Shown here: positions 1 to 7,219 of the stretch, in pieces
Position numbering within the stretch: position 1 is the stretch's first letter
Layout: each line of letters begins with the position of its first letter
From: Streptomyces sp. MP131-18
GTDB lineage: Bacteria; Actinomycetota; Actinomycetes; Streptomycetales; Streptomycetaceae
Reading direction: 5' to 3'
NCBI RefSeq assembly: GCF_001984575.1
Contig: NZ_LZNS01000001.1
Location: forward strand, 4,375,970 to 4,439,969
DNA: 64,000 nt
Program-made: the position numbers and the translations under genes
The notes under the pieces: model-generated
Told to the model about the DNA's origin: nothing
What the model saw: the letters and a program-made list of their open reading frames with translations, nothing else
Databases searched by the model: none

Positions 1-21
1 CGTGACCGACCCCCTGCGATG

Positions 22-64
22 TATCGGGTACCCGATTGACAGATTATCGGGTACCCGATACACT
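22..64 (+). promoter_or_regulatory. Promoter with paired GGTACC-centred operators (copy 1)
   Basis: A sigma-70-like promoter, TTGACA (36-41) and TACACT (59-64) with a 17-bp spacer, is overlaid by two palindromes ATCGGGTACCCGAT at 23-36 and 46-59. The first touches the -35 and the second fills the spacer up to the -10. The dyad centres are 23 bp apart. The same layout recurs at 679-720. Repressor occupancy would exclude RNA polymerase. The regulator is not identifiable from the window. Confidence 0.8.
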
Positions 65-124
65 GGCCCTGTCGGGCCAACCGGAAATCTCTGATTTCCT
101 TCGAACCGAAAGAGGAGCGCCTCG

Positions 125-427
125 ATGGAAAGCCCCAACGCTATGGCCATGATCCATGCCCTCCAGCACATCCTGAACAAGTGCAACGAGGAAGCCGCGC
201 GAAGGGGGCGCCACACGTCGGTCAATCCGGATGTTCGGCTCGCCCTCCCTTCCACCCACTGCCCCGTGGAGCAGGTTCCGATCGTGCTCAAGGGGTCCGG
301 GGACTGGATCTGGATCACGGCCCATGACGCTGACGGCAACCTGCCTCCCGAGGTCGAAGAAGACCTCGGTCTGTCCAGCGAGACTCTGAATGAACTCGAT
401 GAACTGGACGCTCCGGGCTGGTTCTAA
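125..427 (+). CDS. Small hypothetical protein under GGTACC operator control
   Basis: A 100-residue soluble, acidic protein of unknown function. The ATG is preceded by AAAGAGGAG about 9 nt upstream and lies about 60 bp after the operator-bearing promoter, so it is the first gene of that transcript. The C-terminal third is rich in Asp, Glu and Leu (LSSETLNELDELDAPGWF). No membrane segment or known motif is visible. A long non-coding interval and a second promoter follow, so it is probably monocistronic. It shares control with the 759-1238 gene, which suggests co-regulation. Confidence 0.7.
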   Translation: MESPNAMAMIHALQHILNKCNEEAARRGRHTSVNPDVRLALPSTHCPVEQVPIVLKGSGDWIWITAHDADGNLPPEVEEDLGLSSETLNELDELDAPGWF

Positions 428-678
428 GGCGCGGATGCCCCAGGGGTGCGAAGCCGCCCGAGCGCGCGAGGTGCGTCGGCGCTCACCGGGAACCTGGGCT
501 GCCGGGCGGCCGAGGTGGTGGCGCCGGCCTGGCGGCCCCGTGCTGCCTCCGGGTGGCGACCGCCGCGCCTTCGCGGTCAGCGACGTCAGTCGCGCGCCGT
601 CCGTCGCCGCCGTTGCTGCGGAGCGGTGACCCGCGCAGCGCCGAATCTGACTCCAGGGACTGATTCGGTCGAAGGGAA
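428..678. other. Gene-free GC-rich interval
   Basis: Several overlapping frames stay open here, but none has a ribosome-binding site or native-looking composition. It is read as non-coding spacer between two similarly regulated genes. No convincing terminator hairpin was seen. Confidence 0.5.
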
Positions 679-720
679 TTCGGGTACCCGATTGAACTTT
701 TATCGGGTACCCGATATTAT
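679..720 (+). promoter_or_regulatory. Promoter with paired GGTACC-centred operators (copy 2)
   Basis: TTGAAC (692-697) and TATTAT (715-720) with a 17-bp spacer. TTCGGGTACCCGAT (679-692) overlaps the -35 and TATCGGGTACCCGATA (701-716) fills the spacer. The 23-bp centre-to-centre spacing is identical to copy 1 at 22-64. Conservation of position relative to the promoter elements marks these as true operators rather than chance palindromes. Confidence 0.8.
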
Positions 721-758
721 TGGTCTTGTTGGAACACCGCACCGCAAGGAGGGGCACC

Positions 759-1238
759 ATGACCGCCGACGCCGACAAGCTGCGTGCCGAGGCCGCGCGC
801 CACGAAGCCGACGCCTACGAAAGCTTCCAGAGCTGCGACAACGATGGCTTCCTGTCGCAGTGGGCCTCCGGCAAGATGGCCGGTCTCAGGCGCCTCGAAG
901 CGGACATAGCCGAGGCGGGCGGTGTGTGGGAGTTTCCCGCTCTGTTCGATCTCGACGGCAATCTCGTCCCTGCCAAGGAGGTCGAGGGCCGCTACGGCCT
1001 GTCGTGGATGTTGCTGAACGAGCACGGGCGGTGCGCTGGGTGGTTCAACCCGTCCAAGGCGCGCAGCCCGGAGGTGCGCCGTCGCAACAACGCGGCGAAG
1101 GGCTACTACATCGGGAGCGTCCGCGTCCCTGCCGACGCCGACCTGGAGGGCGGGAACGCCTTCAGCGTGAGGGCGGTCGCGCTCCGCAAGGACAACGGCT
1201 GGAGCCCGGACGCTGTGATCGTCGACAACGGTCAGTAG
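759..1238 (+). CDS. Hypothetical protein, 159 aa
   Basis: Unknown function. The ATG follows AAGGAGGGG (746-754) and lies about 40 bp downstream of the second operator-bearing promoter. The protein has a charged helical N-terminus with an E-S-F-x-S-C-D-x-D-G-F-L-S-Q-W motif (residues about 22-36), then an alpha/beta-looking segment ending in a KGYYIGSVRVPADADL stretch. No transmembrane segment. It ends convergent to the minus-strand operon, with a hairpin between. Confidence 0.75.
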   Translation: MTADADKLRAEAARHEADAYESFQSCDNDGFLSQWASGKMAGLRRLEADIAEAGGVWEFPALFDLDGNLVPAKEVEGRYGLSWMLLNEHGRCAGWFNPSKARSPEVRRRNNAAKGYYIGSVRVPADADLEGGNAFSVRAVALRKDNGWSPDAVIVDNGQ

Positions 1239-1259
1239 CACCCCTCGCGTCGCTGCCTG

Positions 1260-1308
1260 GCGCTCCCTCGCCCACGGCCCGGCTGAGCGGCCTCGTGGCG
1301 AGGAGCGC
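1260..1308. terminator. Hairpin between convergent genes
   Basis: Imperfect inverted repeat (GGCGCTCC-CTCGCC-CACG against CGTGGCGAGGAGCGC) between the stop codons of the genes ending at 1238 (+) and 1337 (-). No U-tract, as is common for Streptomyces terminators. It could serve both directions. Confidence 0.5.
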
Positions 1309-1336
1309 GGCAGTGCCCAGCTCGGCCACGCCCGGC

Positions 1337-1732
1337 CTAGACGTTCAGCGGGATGGACAGGAGCTGCGCGGCGAGTTCGCTGGCCGTCTCGCCCGACAGC
1401 TCCGCGGCAAGAGAGTCGTCGCCCATCTCGATCTCGACGCGGACCGAACCGGCGTCTCTTCCGGCGCGAAGGGTCAGGGCGGCCTCGGGGGACACGCCGG
1501 TGAATCTGCTGATGGCGTTCCGGTGGTCCGATGCGTCCTCCTGCGCGAGGTCCAGGAGGCCGTCTGCGAGCTTGCGCACCGTGTGGTGAGCCAGCTCGAT
1601 GGCAAATGAGTCGTGATCGAGCTCCCTGTAGATCATGAAGCCGACCGAGTGCAGGACATCGTCCACCCAGAAGCCCAGCGTCTCCTCCACGGAGGTGCTG
1701 GGGAACGTACGCAGGGTGCCGCTCTCCGGCAT
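1337..1732 (-). CDS. Hypothetical protein, 131 aa
   Basis: Last gene of the leftward operon that starts at the WYL gene. The ATG at 1732 is chosen because GGACGGAGG lies 5 nt upstream; an in-frame TTG at 1750 is less likely. The protein is a soluble alpha/beta domain with a regular helical C-terminus (ELSGETASELAAQLLSI). No catalytic motif is recognised. It lies 24 nt after the DUF6283 gene and is probably co-transcribed with it. Confidence 0.65.
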   Translation of the reverse strand: MPESGTLRTFPSTSVEETLGFWVDDVLHSVGFMIYRELDHDSFAIELAHHTVRKLADGLLDLAQEDASDHRNAISRFTGVSPEAALTLRAGRDAGSVRVEIEMGDDSLAAELSGETASELAAQLLSIPLNV

Positions 1733-1756
1733 CCGATCCTCCGTCCGCAAGGCGCT

Positions 1757-2605
1757 TCAGTCCGATGAGCCTTCCCCCACCCCGGAGGGGGCAAGCGCAG
1801 CATCCTCGCGCTCGAGAGCAGACCGCGAGACGTCCAGCGGGACCAGGCCGTCGGCACCTGTTCCCCACAGGACGCCTTCGCCCCGGCACGGGGCCAGTAC
1901 CGGATCATCCGACGCGACGCCGTTGGCGATCGCCATGGCCCGGTACGAGTCGTACAGCTCCATGCCGGGCGTCAGTGTCGGAGGCAGCAGGGTGCGGTCG
2001 GCCATGTACCGGCGCACCATGAGGTTGTCGCTGGCACCGCGCAGCAGCCACCCCGCGCACAGATAGGGGTTCTTCGCCTCGTGGCCGTGGCAGGCGAAGC
2101 CCCGGGTGCCCTGGTCGTAGGAGGTGGGAGCGGAGATCCTGAAGACTTCGGCGGGGAACTGGCCGGGCGGGGCGTCGCGGCGCCATGGGCAGGGAATCTC
2201 CCCGCCGCACACCGTCTTCCGCGCCCGTGGCCGGCCGCTGATCTCGACGGTGGTCACTCCCCATACGTCATCTCCGGGACGCTGGCACACCACGGTGCCG
2301 CGCCGGGGCCGCTCACCCGCGGCTGGCTCGTCCCGCGCCGACGGCGGCGGGACCGTGCGCTCGACCGCCGCGGCGGGCAGCACGCACTCGGAGGACCACC
2401 ATTGCTCTGCTCCGGCGAGCACCACTCGGGTGCCCTCAACCGGTTCGCGCTCCTGCCACGCCCCGGTGCGGCGGAAGTTTGCGGCGGCCAGCGCCGCCTC
2501 CCGTCCGCCCGGTGCCGGCAGCACCGTCAACGTCTCGGTCTGCGCGGTCCCGTCGACGTGCGCCAGGACATGCACCTCGTCCTCGACGTCATAGGCGATC
2601 ATCAT
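1757..2605 (-). CDS. DUF6283-family protein
   Basis: A 282-residue protein. Its middle carries the spaced Cys/His pattern of DUF6283: C133, CPWRRDAPPG (C139 on), FACHGHE (C172) and YLCAGW (C183), suggesting a metal-binding domain. The N-terminal about 90 residues are a variable alpha/beta region. Such proteins occur in actinobacterial phages and mobile elements, with no established function. Start: tandem ATGs at 2605/2602 with a weak purine-rich site. It follows the 2623-2997 gene by 17 nt, in the same operon. Confidence 0.75.
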   Translation of the reverse strand: MMIAYDVEDEVHVLAHVDGTAQTETLTVLPAPGGREAALAAANFRRTGAWQEREPVEGTRVVLAGAEQWWSSECVLPAAAVERTVPPPSARDEPAAGERPRRGTVVCQRPGDDVWGVTTVEISGRPRARKTVCGGEIPCPWRRDAPPGQFPAEVFRISAPTSYDQGTRGFACHGHEAKNPYLCAGWLLRGASDNLMVRRYMADRTLLPPTLTPGMELYDSYRAMAIANGVASDDPVLAPCRGEGVLWGTGADGLVPLDVSRSALEREDAALAPSGVGEGSSD

Positions 2606-2622
2606 TGCCCCGCCCTGGGCCT

Positions 2623-2997
2623 TCACGGCTGTTCCGGGGCGACGCGAGCCGTCTCCTGCTGGGCCAGTCCGAGGGCGTCCCAGGCAGCGTTCGCATAGTC
2701 CAGCGGGGTGGCTGCTGAGCCGGCGCCGTGCACCTTCGCCATTGCGCTGAGGAGCGCCGCGTACCGCGGGTCCGCGCCCAGCGTCTCCGCCTCCTCCAGC
2801 AGCTCGTACTTGCTCGGGGTGGCCAGCGCCTTGAGCTGGATGTGCGTGGTGCGCCCGACGGTGCCGCCCAGGTCGTGCTCGATCAGACATTCGGCTCGGG
2901 TGTCTCCGACGCCGGTCACGCGCAGCCGGCGGTCACGGTTGGCCATGTACCGGTCCAGGTCGCGGTAGAGCTGGCCCTTCTCGATGCTCCTGCTCAT
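2623..2997 (-). CDS. Hypothetical protein, 124 aa
   Basis: Soluble, helical-looking protein of unknown function. Its ATG overlaps the stop of the upstream gene (ATGA at 2997-2994) and has a GGAGGAA site, so translation is coupled. The N-terminus is basic and tyrosine-rich (KGQLYRDLDRYMANRDRRLRV), followed by a small domain and an Ala-rich tail. No recognised family. Confidence 0.65.
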   Translation of the reverse strand: MSRSIEKGQLYRDLDRYMANRDRRLRVTGVGDTRAECLIEHDLGGTVGRTTHIQLKALATPSKYELLEEAETLGADPRYAALLSAMAKVHGAGSAATPLDYANAAWDALGLAQQETARVAPEQP

Positions 2998-3269
2998 GCT
3001 GGATTCCTCCGCTCTGATGCGGCCAGAGACGCGGCCTCGGCCGTGCACACTTCAAGAACAGGGCCGGTCAGTCGCCTGTCTCGGTGGGAAACGCGCAGCC
3101 CGGCGTCGATCAGGTCGGCTCTGGTGGCCAGCAGCCGCAGCCGGCCGGCCAGGACGCCGTCGAAGGCGACGTCCGGAGTGGCCACGCTCAACGCGCCCTG
3201 GACGTCAGCCACGAGGACCGAGCGTTCGCCGAGGGTGGTGGAGGGCGCGTAGGTGGTCAGCACGAACAT
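2994..3269 (-). CDS. Hypothetical protein, about 91 aa
   Basis: Small protein of unknown function between two coupled genes. The ATG at 3269 begins MFVLTTYAP, but its ribosome-binding site is poor. A GTG at 3326 that overlaps the upstream stop is an alternative start and would add 19 residues. The end is fixed by the ATGA overlap with the next gene. The sequence looks like a compact alpha/beta domain with a basic linker (VSHRDRR). Confidence 0.5.
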   Translation of the reverse strand: MFVLTTYAPSTTLGERSVLVADVQGALSVATPDVAFDGVLAGRLRLLATRADLIDAGLRVSHRDRRLTGPVLEVCTAEAASLAASERRNPA

Positions 3270-3315
3270 CAGCCGGCCGCCAGGGGGTCGGCCGCTGCCG
3301 GACGTGTACGGGCAC

Positions 3316-3681
3316 CTAGTAACCACCTTCTTCGGGGCTGAACGCGGTGTGGAGGGACTGCCCGCCATCTCCGAAGTTGCGGGCGATGTACTGTTCGGTC
3401 CTCCAGTTCTGCTCCACTTCCGCTTCCTGCCGAAGCTCGTCCGGGGTCAGTGTAGATCCGTCGAGTTCCTCGACGAACAGGGAATTGGCCGCTGCGACTT
3501 CCTCCGGCGTCGAGGGTGAAGGGTCCGCCACGGGGCCCGCGTGCTGGCAGGCGGCGTGCCCGTCGGAGCTGCACAGCAGGCAGGGAACGGCGTGCCGCTC
3601 GACCTCCTGCGGGCATTCACTGGTGCGGCAGTTGAGGCAGTACAGCGCGTCAGTCACCTTGTTCTCCACAGAGCGCGTCAT
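3316..3681 (-). CDS. Small Cys-rich hypothetical protein
   Basis: 121 residues. The N-terminal third carries Cys/His positions (CLNCRTSEC, then CLLCSSDGHAAC, then H) that fit one or two zinc-binding knuckles. The rest is acidic and helical, ending AFSPEEGGY. Probably a nucleic-acid- or protein-binding mini-protein of the element. Function unknown. Part of the leftward operon. Confidence 0.6.
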   Translation of the reverse strand: MTRSVENKVTDALYCLNCRTSECPQEVERHAVPCLLCSSDGHAACQHAGPVADPSPSTPEEVAAANSLFVEELDGSTLTPDELRQEAEVEQNWRTEQYIARNFGDGGQSLHTAFSPEEGGY

Positions 3682-3726
3682 CGGAACGCATGGCGGGCCG
3701 AGGGCTGACCCCCTGGCCGGCGAGGG

Positions 3727-4089
3727 CTAGGCCGGGACGACGTTGGTCTGGCCCGGAAGGCATCCCAATCCCGTGTGGGTCTGCTGAAAGCGGATCAGCG
3801 CTTCTGCCTGTGCGGCCTGTTCATCTTCCGCGTGGAGGACGAAGGTGGCGATCGCCATCTCGTCCTGTCCCGAGCGGTGATACGGCACATCGACCTGCCA
3901 CCTTGGGCGCCCGTCGCGAACGGTTGCCGACTCGATAGCCCAGTTGCCGATGGGCCTTTCGAGGAGGGCGCGGAAGGCTTCCCTTGCCAGCGTCTCCGCT
4001 CGGTGCTCGGACTCTTCGTCGAGCCTCATGGTCATCTCGACGGGGAGATCCCCGACACGGGCGGTGATGGTCACGACGTAGCGGTTCAC
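3727..4089 (-). CDS. Hypothetical protein, 120 aa
   Basis: GTG start with AAGGAG upstream. It begins with a beta-strand pattern (RYVVTITARVGDLPVEMTMRL), then a helix and a further alternating segment, suggesting a small alpha+beta fold. No catalytic residues are recognised. It lies between two similarly sized unknown genes in the operon that begins at 4768. Confidence 0.65.
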   Translation of the reverse strand: MNRYVVTITARVGDLPVEMTMRLDEESEHRAETLAREAFRALLERPIGNWAIESATVRDGRPRWQVDVPYHRSGQDEMAIATFVLHAEDEQAAQAEALIRFQQTHTGLGCLPGQTNVVPA

Positions 4090-4149
4090 CGTCGCTCCTT
4101 CTGCGTACGGGCGGGGGGAAGGGCTGGCTCGCGCATCGGTCCGAACTCC

Positions 4150-4350
4150 TCAGAGCCGAGTCCAGCCGTCGTACTCGATGCCGCCTCCGAAGCGCATCGC
4201 GATGCCCCAGTCGAAGTCCTGTTCCGTCAGTTCGATGTTGAAGTGCTCGGCCCTGCGTCGCAGGGCCTCGAATTCGTCCGACCGGGAGGGGAACAGGGGG
4301 TGGCTGGCCTGCTCGTACTGGGCGGCGACCCACTGCGCGTGGTTGGTCAC
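4150..4350 (-). CDS. Small hypothetical protein, 66 aa
   Basis: GTG start with GAAGGGA upstream, 31 nt downstream of the WYL gene. The 66 residues are mostly helical with two Trp-containing ends (AQWVAAQYEQ and YDGWTRL). Function unknown; kept because of its ribosome-binding site and operon position. Confidence 0.6.
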   Translation of the reverse strand: MTNHAQWVAAQYEQASHPLFPSRSDEFEALRRRAEHFNIELTEQDFDWGIAMRFGGGIEYDGWTRL

Positions 4351-4381
4351 GAGTCCCTTCCTTCCGGGGGCGGTGTGGTGG

Positions 4382-4768
4382 TCAGGCGGCCAGTTCGGCG
4401 AAGACGTCGTGGCGGTAGGTGGGGTCCTCGCGCGCGACTTCCCGGGCTATCAGCTGGGCGACCGAGGTGATGACGACGCGAGCGCTGTCGAGATGGTGAG
4501 GTGGATGTAGCGTGTAGCGCCCGCGGTGCACCGAGTAGGCGACGATGCGGTCAAGCCGGAAGGTCCGCAGCTCGCGAGACGCTCGGTCCATAGCCGTGAC
4601 GATCAGATCGCCCAGCGCAGTCGTGGCGATGTCGTGCACCTCGATGGTCCGCACCGCCTCCTCGCCTCCGACCTTGATGTAGCTGATCGTCACCGGTCGG
4701 CGACGGTCCTGCGCGCGGCAGAGGTCGGTCAGGGTACGGGTGCGGTCCTGACGCGCTGTGATTCTCAT
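4382..4768 (-). CDS. Stand-alone WYL-domain protein
   Basis: 128 residues. Residues about 24-85 match a WYL domain: RPVTISYIKVGGEE, a middle strand pair, then RELRTFRLDRIVAY, which is the family's R-x-F-x-L-D-R-I signature. WYL domains sense ligands, often nucleic acids or nucleotides, and usually follow an HTH domain in regulators such as those of defence islands. Here no HTH is present, only a basic N-terminus (MRITARQDRTRT). It is the first gene behind the leftward AACCGGTT promoter. Inference: a ligand-responsive partner of the element's repression circuit. Confidence 0.75.
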   Translation of the reverse strand: MRITARQDRTRTLTDLCRAQDRRRPVTISYIKVGGEEAVRTIEVHDIATTALGDLIVTAMDRASRELRTFRLDRIVAYSVHRGRYTLHPPHHLDSARVVITSVAQLIAREVAREDPTYRHDVFAELAA

Positions 4769-4853
4769 GGCGCCCTCTTCAGTCCTCTGCGAGTTCGTCG
4801 GTCGGTGCTTCGTCGGGGAGGTGGTGTGTGCCGCCCCGGGCCCCGCAGAAGGC

Positions 4854-4882
4854 ATTTAAGCATGCAGAAAACCGGTTGTCAA
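4854..4882 (-). promoter_or_regulatory. AACCGGTT-operator promoter 1 (leftward)
   Basis: On the minus strand, TTGACA (4882-4877), a 17-bp spacer and TTAAAT (4859-4854). The spacer carries ACCGGTTTTCTGCATGC, giving a dyad GACAACC/GGTTTTC that overlaps the -35. It drives the operon from the WYL gene down to 1337. It faces away from the almost identical promoter at 4941-4969. Confidence 0.85.
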
Positions 4883-4940
4883 TATTGCTAATCGAGGGCG
4901 GGGCATCCGGAGACGGGTCACACTCCCCGCTTTATGAATG

Positions 4941-4969
4941 TTGACAACCGGTTTTCTGCATGCTTAATA
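4941..4969 (+). promoter_or_regulatory. AACCGGTT-operator promoter 2 (rightward)
   Basis: TTGACA (4941-4946), 17-bp spacer ACCGGTTTTCTGCATGC identical to promoter 1, then TTAATA (4964-4969). The leader downstream contains the inverted repeat GGCCGGAT/ATCCGGCC (4981-4997). It drives the genes from 5028. Confidence 0.85.
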
Positions 4970-5027
4970 TAGGTCTGTCGGGCCGGATGATCCGGCCGAT
5001 CCCCTGATGGGTGAGGAGGCAGCGAAC

Positions 5028-5201
5028 ATGTCCAGCGCTGCGCGTCGTAAGAACCGGCGCGGGGGACTGAAGAAGGGGTTCCGGCGGGAGAACGGGCGTA
5101 CCCCGCGCCACAAGGTGCGCCCGCTGCGTGAGCGGGCCTGCTCGCCGGAGGTCCCCGGCGGCGCGACGGTCGGCGCCCTTATTGGTGGGAGGGCGCGATG
5201 A
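5028..5201 (+). CDS. Small basic peptide, 57 aa
   Basis: Begins at ATG 5028 with GAGGAGG (about 5014-5020). Very Arg/Lys-rich (RRKNRRGGLKKGFRRENG), so likely binds nucleic acid or is ribosome-associated. It ends with an ATGA overlap into the 5198 gene, so the two are translationally coupled. An in-frame ATG at 5007 lacks a ribosome-binding site. Function unknown. Confidence 0.65.
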   Translation: MSSAARRKNRRGGLKKGFRRENGRTPRHKVRPLRERACSPEVPGGATVGALIGGRAR

Positions 5202-6463
5202 CCGCTCCGCTGCGCTGGAGGCCGCCGGCCCCGATCACGGTCCCCGAGTGGCTGTTGCGTCAAGAGGCGTACAGCCGTACGGACTACTGCGTGGCCTCGC
5301 TGTTCGCCTCCATCAAGGCCGGGCACTGGACCGTCAGGCCGCTGCCGCTGCTCCCCGGCGCGTCGGGGGTCGATCCGGTGGCCATGTCTGCTCACGTCCT
5401 CGCCGTGACCGAGGCCTCTCGGCTTGCCAAGGCCCGCACCTACTCGCTCAGGTCGAACGGCACGGGCCTGGCCGTGGCCGCTGTCGCTGGCTCGGCCCCC
5501 AGGGAGAAGATCACGACAGACCGTCTGCCGTCCCCGGCCGGGCTCATGATCTTCGCCGACCCCATAGGATCGGATGTCGAGCAGCTGACCCTCAGCGACG
5601 GCACGACGGCGGAGATCCACACGCCCATCGTCGCTGTCTCCTGGTCGGAGTGGAGCCCGAAGGACTACCAGCTGCTTGGCGAGGGTGAGCAGCTCATGTG
5701 GCTGCGGAACGGCGCGGGTTACGACCGGCCACGCCCCGTCCCGCACGACTTCCACGGTATCTGGATGACGTTCTACGCGCCCCGGACCGCTGACACGATC
5801 GGCCGGGCGCCGGATGACATCGTCGCCGTGGACTCGGACGGTGTTCCCATCACGGCCAGTCAGTCCCGCTTGGCGAACGCCCGCTTCGAGCGGGCCAGCA
5901 AGGACCGCTGGGGGCCGCTGGCCTGGCACCAGGAAATCATCCTGGGCGTCGATGAGGTCTTCGCAGAGCACCCCAGGCCCGGATCGGCGCAGCAGTGGGC
6001 CAGCGTGGTCTATACCGCCTGGCAGATCATGCAGCAGCGGTCGGGGAAGAACCAGCTCGTAGAGATCGAGGAGGTCCGCCTGCCTCCGGCCGTGAGGAAG
6101 AAGGCCAAGGAGGAGGTGAAGAGGGCCGGGAAGAAGAGAGTCGGAGACGGCGTGGTCCGCGTCGTCGACCTCGCCGCCCCGGTGCGCCCGTCGACGAAGA
6201 GCTCAGATCGCGATGCGGAACGGTCCGACGGCCGTCGCACCGTGGAGTGGTCCTGCCGGTGGCCGGTGCCCCCCTATCGACGGTGGACCTGCACCAACCC
6301 CTACCTCCACCACAAGCTCAGTGACGACGCCCGCGAGTATCACGAGCACAGGGAGGAGGTCATGCCGTTCAAGATCAAGGGGCCGGCCGACAAGCCCTTG
6401 CGCGTCAAGGGTGGCACCACATTCACGTTCGATGTGCCGACCGACGACACGCTGGAGAAGTAG
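5198..6463 (+). CDS. Hypothetical protein, 421 aa
   Basis: Large soluble protein of unknown function, coupled to the basic peptide upstream. Residues 1-285 look like one or more alpha/beta domains with regular tryptophans (IVAVSWSEWSPKDYQ; AWQIMQQRSGKNQLVEIEEV). A Lys/Arg-rich helix follows (residues about 290-325). The C-terminal 70 residues contain a distinct basic Trp/Tyr segment, WSCRWPVPPYRRWTC, then HEHREEVMPFKIKGP. That tail resembles nucleic-acid-binding tails of phage and plasmid proteins. The position directly behind a network promoter suggests an early or core element function. Confidence 0.7.
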   Translation: MTAPLRWRPPAPITVPEWLLRQEAYSRTDYCVASLFASIKAGHWTVRPLPLLPGASGVDPVAMSAHVLAVTEASRLAKARTYSLRSNGTGLAVAAVAGSAPREKITTDRLPSPAGLMIFADPIGSDVEQLTLSDGTTAEIHTPIVAVSWSEWSPKDYQLLGEGEQLMWLRNGAGYDRPRPVPHDFHGIWMTFYAPRTADTIGRAPDDIVAVDSDGVPITASQSRLANARFERASKDRWGPLAWHQEIILGVDEVFAEHPRPGSAQQWASVVYTAWQIMQQRSGKNQLVEIEEVRLPPAVRKKAKEEVKRAGKKRVGDGVVRVVDLAAPVRPSTKSSDRDAERSDGRRTVEWSCRWPVPPYRRWTCTNPYLHHKLSDDAREYHEHREEVMPFKIKGPADKPLRVKGGTTFTFDVPTDDTLEK

Positions 6464-6611
6464 CGCGCGTCTGCGGTGAACCCTCCCGGAGTCATGCCGG
6501 AAGAGCGGTGCAGGAACGGCGCGGCCACACCGTGCTTGTCCGGATCGGCGCGACTGACGCTGATCGGCCCACCTGTTGAGAAGGACCGCCATTTTCGACA
6601 GATCAAGGATG

Positions 6612-6640
6612 TTGACAACCGGTTATCTGCATTCTAAAAT
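6612..6640 (+). promoter_or_regulatory. AACCGGTT-operator promoter 3
   Basis: TTGACA (6612-6617), 17-bp spacer starting ACCGGTTATCTGCATTC, then TAAAAT (6635-6640). The operator dyad is GACAACC/GGTTATC. It drives the 6816-9831 operon through a long hairpin-bearing leader. Confidence 0.85.
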
Positions 6641-6702
6641 GCGTGAGCGCGATGAGCACCGGAGGCGGCCAGAGCGGCGTGCCCCGGCACTCCCGCCAAG
6701 CC

Positions 6703-6780
6703 CCCGGCGCGGGACGCGCGATCAAGGTCAGCCCCCTCCCACCCCCTCAACTGGCCTTACTGATCGCGTCCCGTGCCGGG
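6703..6780 (+). promoter_or_regulatory. Leader hairpin before 6816
   Basis: Left arm 6703-6724 (CCCGGCGCGGGACGCGCGAT...) pairs with right arm 6761-6780 (TGATCGCGTCCCGTGCCGGG) across a 36-nt loop, leaving only about 20 nt before the AAGGAG site. It could act as an attenuator, RNA-stability element or translational control site. No U-run follows, so it is not a classical terminator. Confidence 0.55.
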
Positions 6781-6815
6781 TCCCCCACGAAGAGCCCAAG
6801 AAGGAGAACCGTGCA

Positions 6816-7190
6816 GTGAGCACCACCGAAACCGCCAAGCCGGACGAGGTCCCGGGAAAGCGGGAACTACTGCTGACCGTCGACCTGCCACCCCTGCTGG
6901 CGACGGAGAACTTCAGCGTGAGCGACGTGTTCCGCCTGCCGGAGGGACCGGAGGACAACCTGTTCATCCTCAGCATCGATCCGCACCGGTGGCCCGGCTG
7001 GCGGACCTTCGTCATCTACGGCCTGCCCGAGCCGGTTCCGTTCCGGGCAACGGAGCTGTTCCAGCCGATGCGGATGAACCGGATCTGGTCCGACGTCCCC
7101 TGCCTGGTGTGCAAGCAGACCGGCCAAGTCCATCTGGAGATGGTGCAGCACGGCCGCCTCAAGTCACGGATCTGCCGCGACTGCTCCTGA
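6816..7190 (+). CDS. Small zinc-ribbon-like hypothetical protein
   Basis: 124 residues from GTG 6816, with AAGGAG at 6801-6806. An earlier GTG at 6811 is out of frame. The body is a beta-rich domain (RELLLTVDLPPLL...EDNLFILSIDP). The last 25 residues hold CLVCKQ and RICRDC, a four-cysteine zinc knuckle. Function unknown. First gene of the operon that ends in the helicase, so possibly an accessory factor. Confidence 0.7.
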   Translation: MSTTETAKPDEVPGKRELLLTVDLPPLLATENFSVSDVFRLPEGPEDNLFILSIDPHRWPGWRTFVIYGLPEPVPFRATELFQPMRMNRIWSDVPCLVCKQTGQVHLEMVQHGRLKSRICRDCS

Positions 7191-7219
7191 TCACGCGTCC
7201 AACGCCCAAGGAATCTGTG

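Noticed and set aside
717..1889. 390-residue open frame antisense to the 759 and 1337 genes
   Set aside because: Composition is Arg/Gly/Pro-rich, it has no ribosome-binding site, and it spans two better-supported genes and a promoter. A typical high-GC shadow frame.
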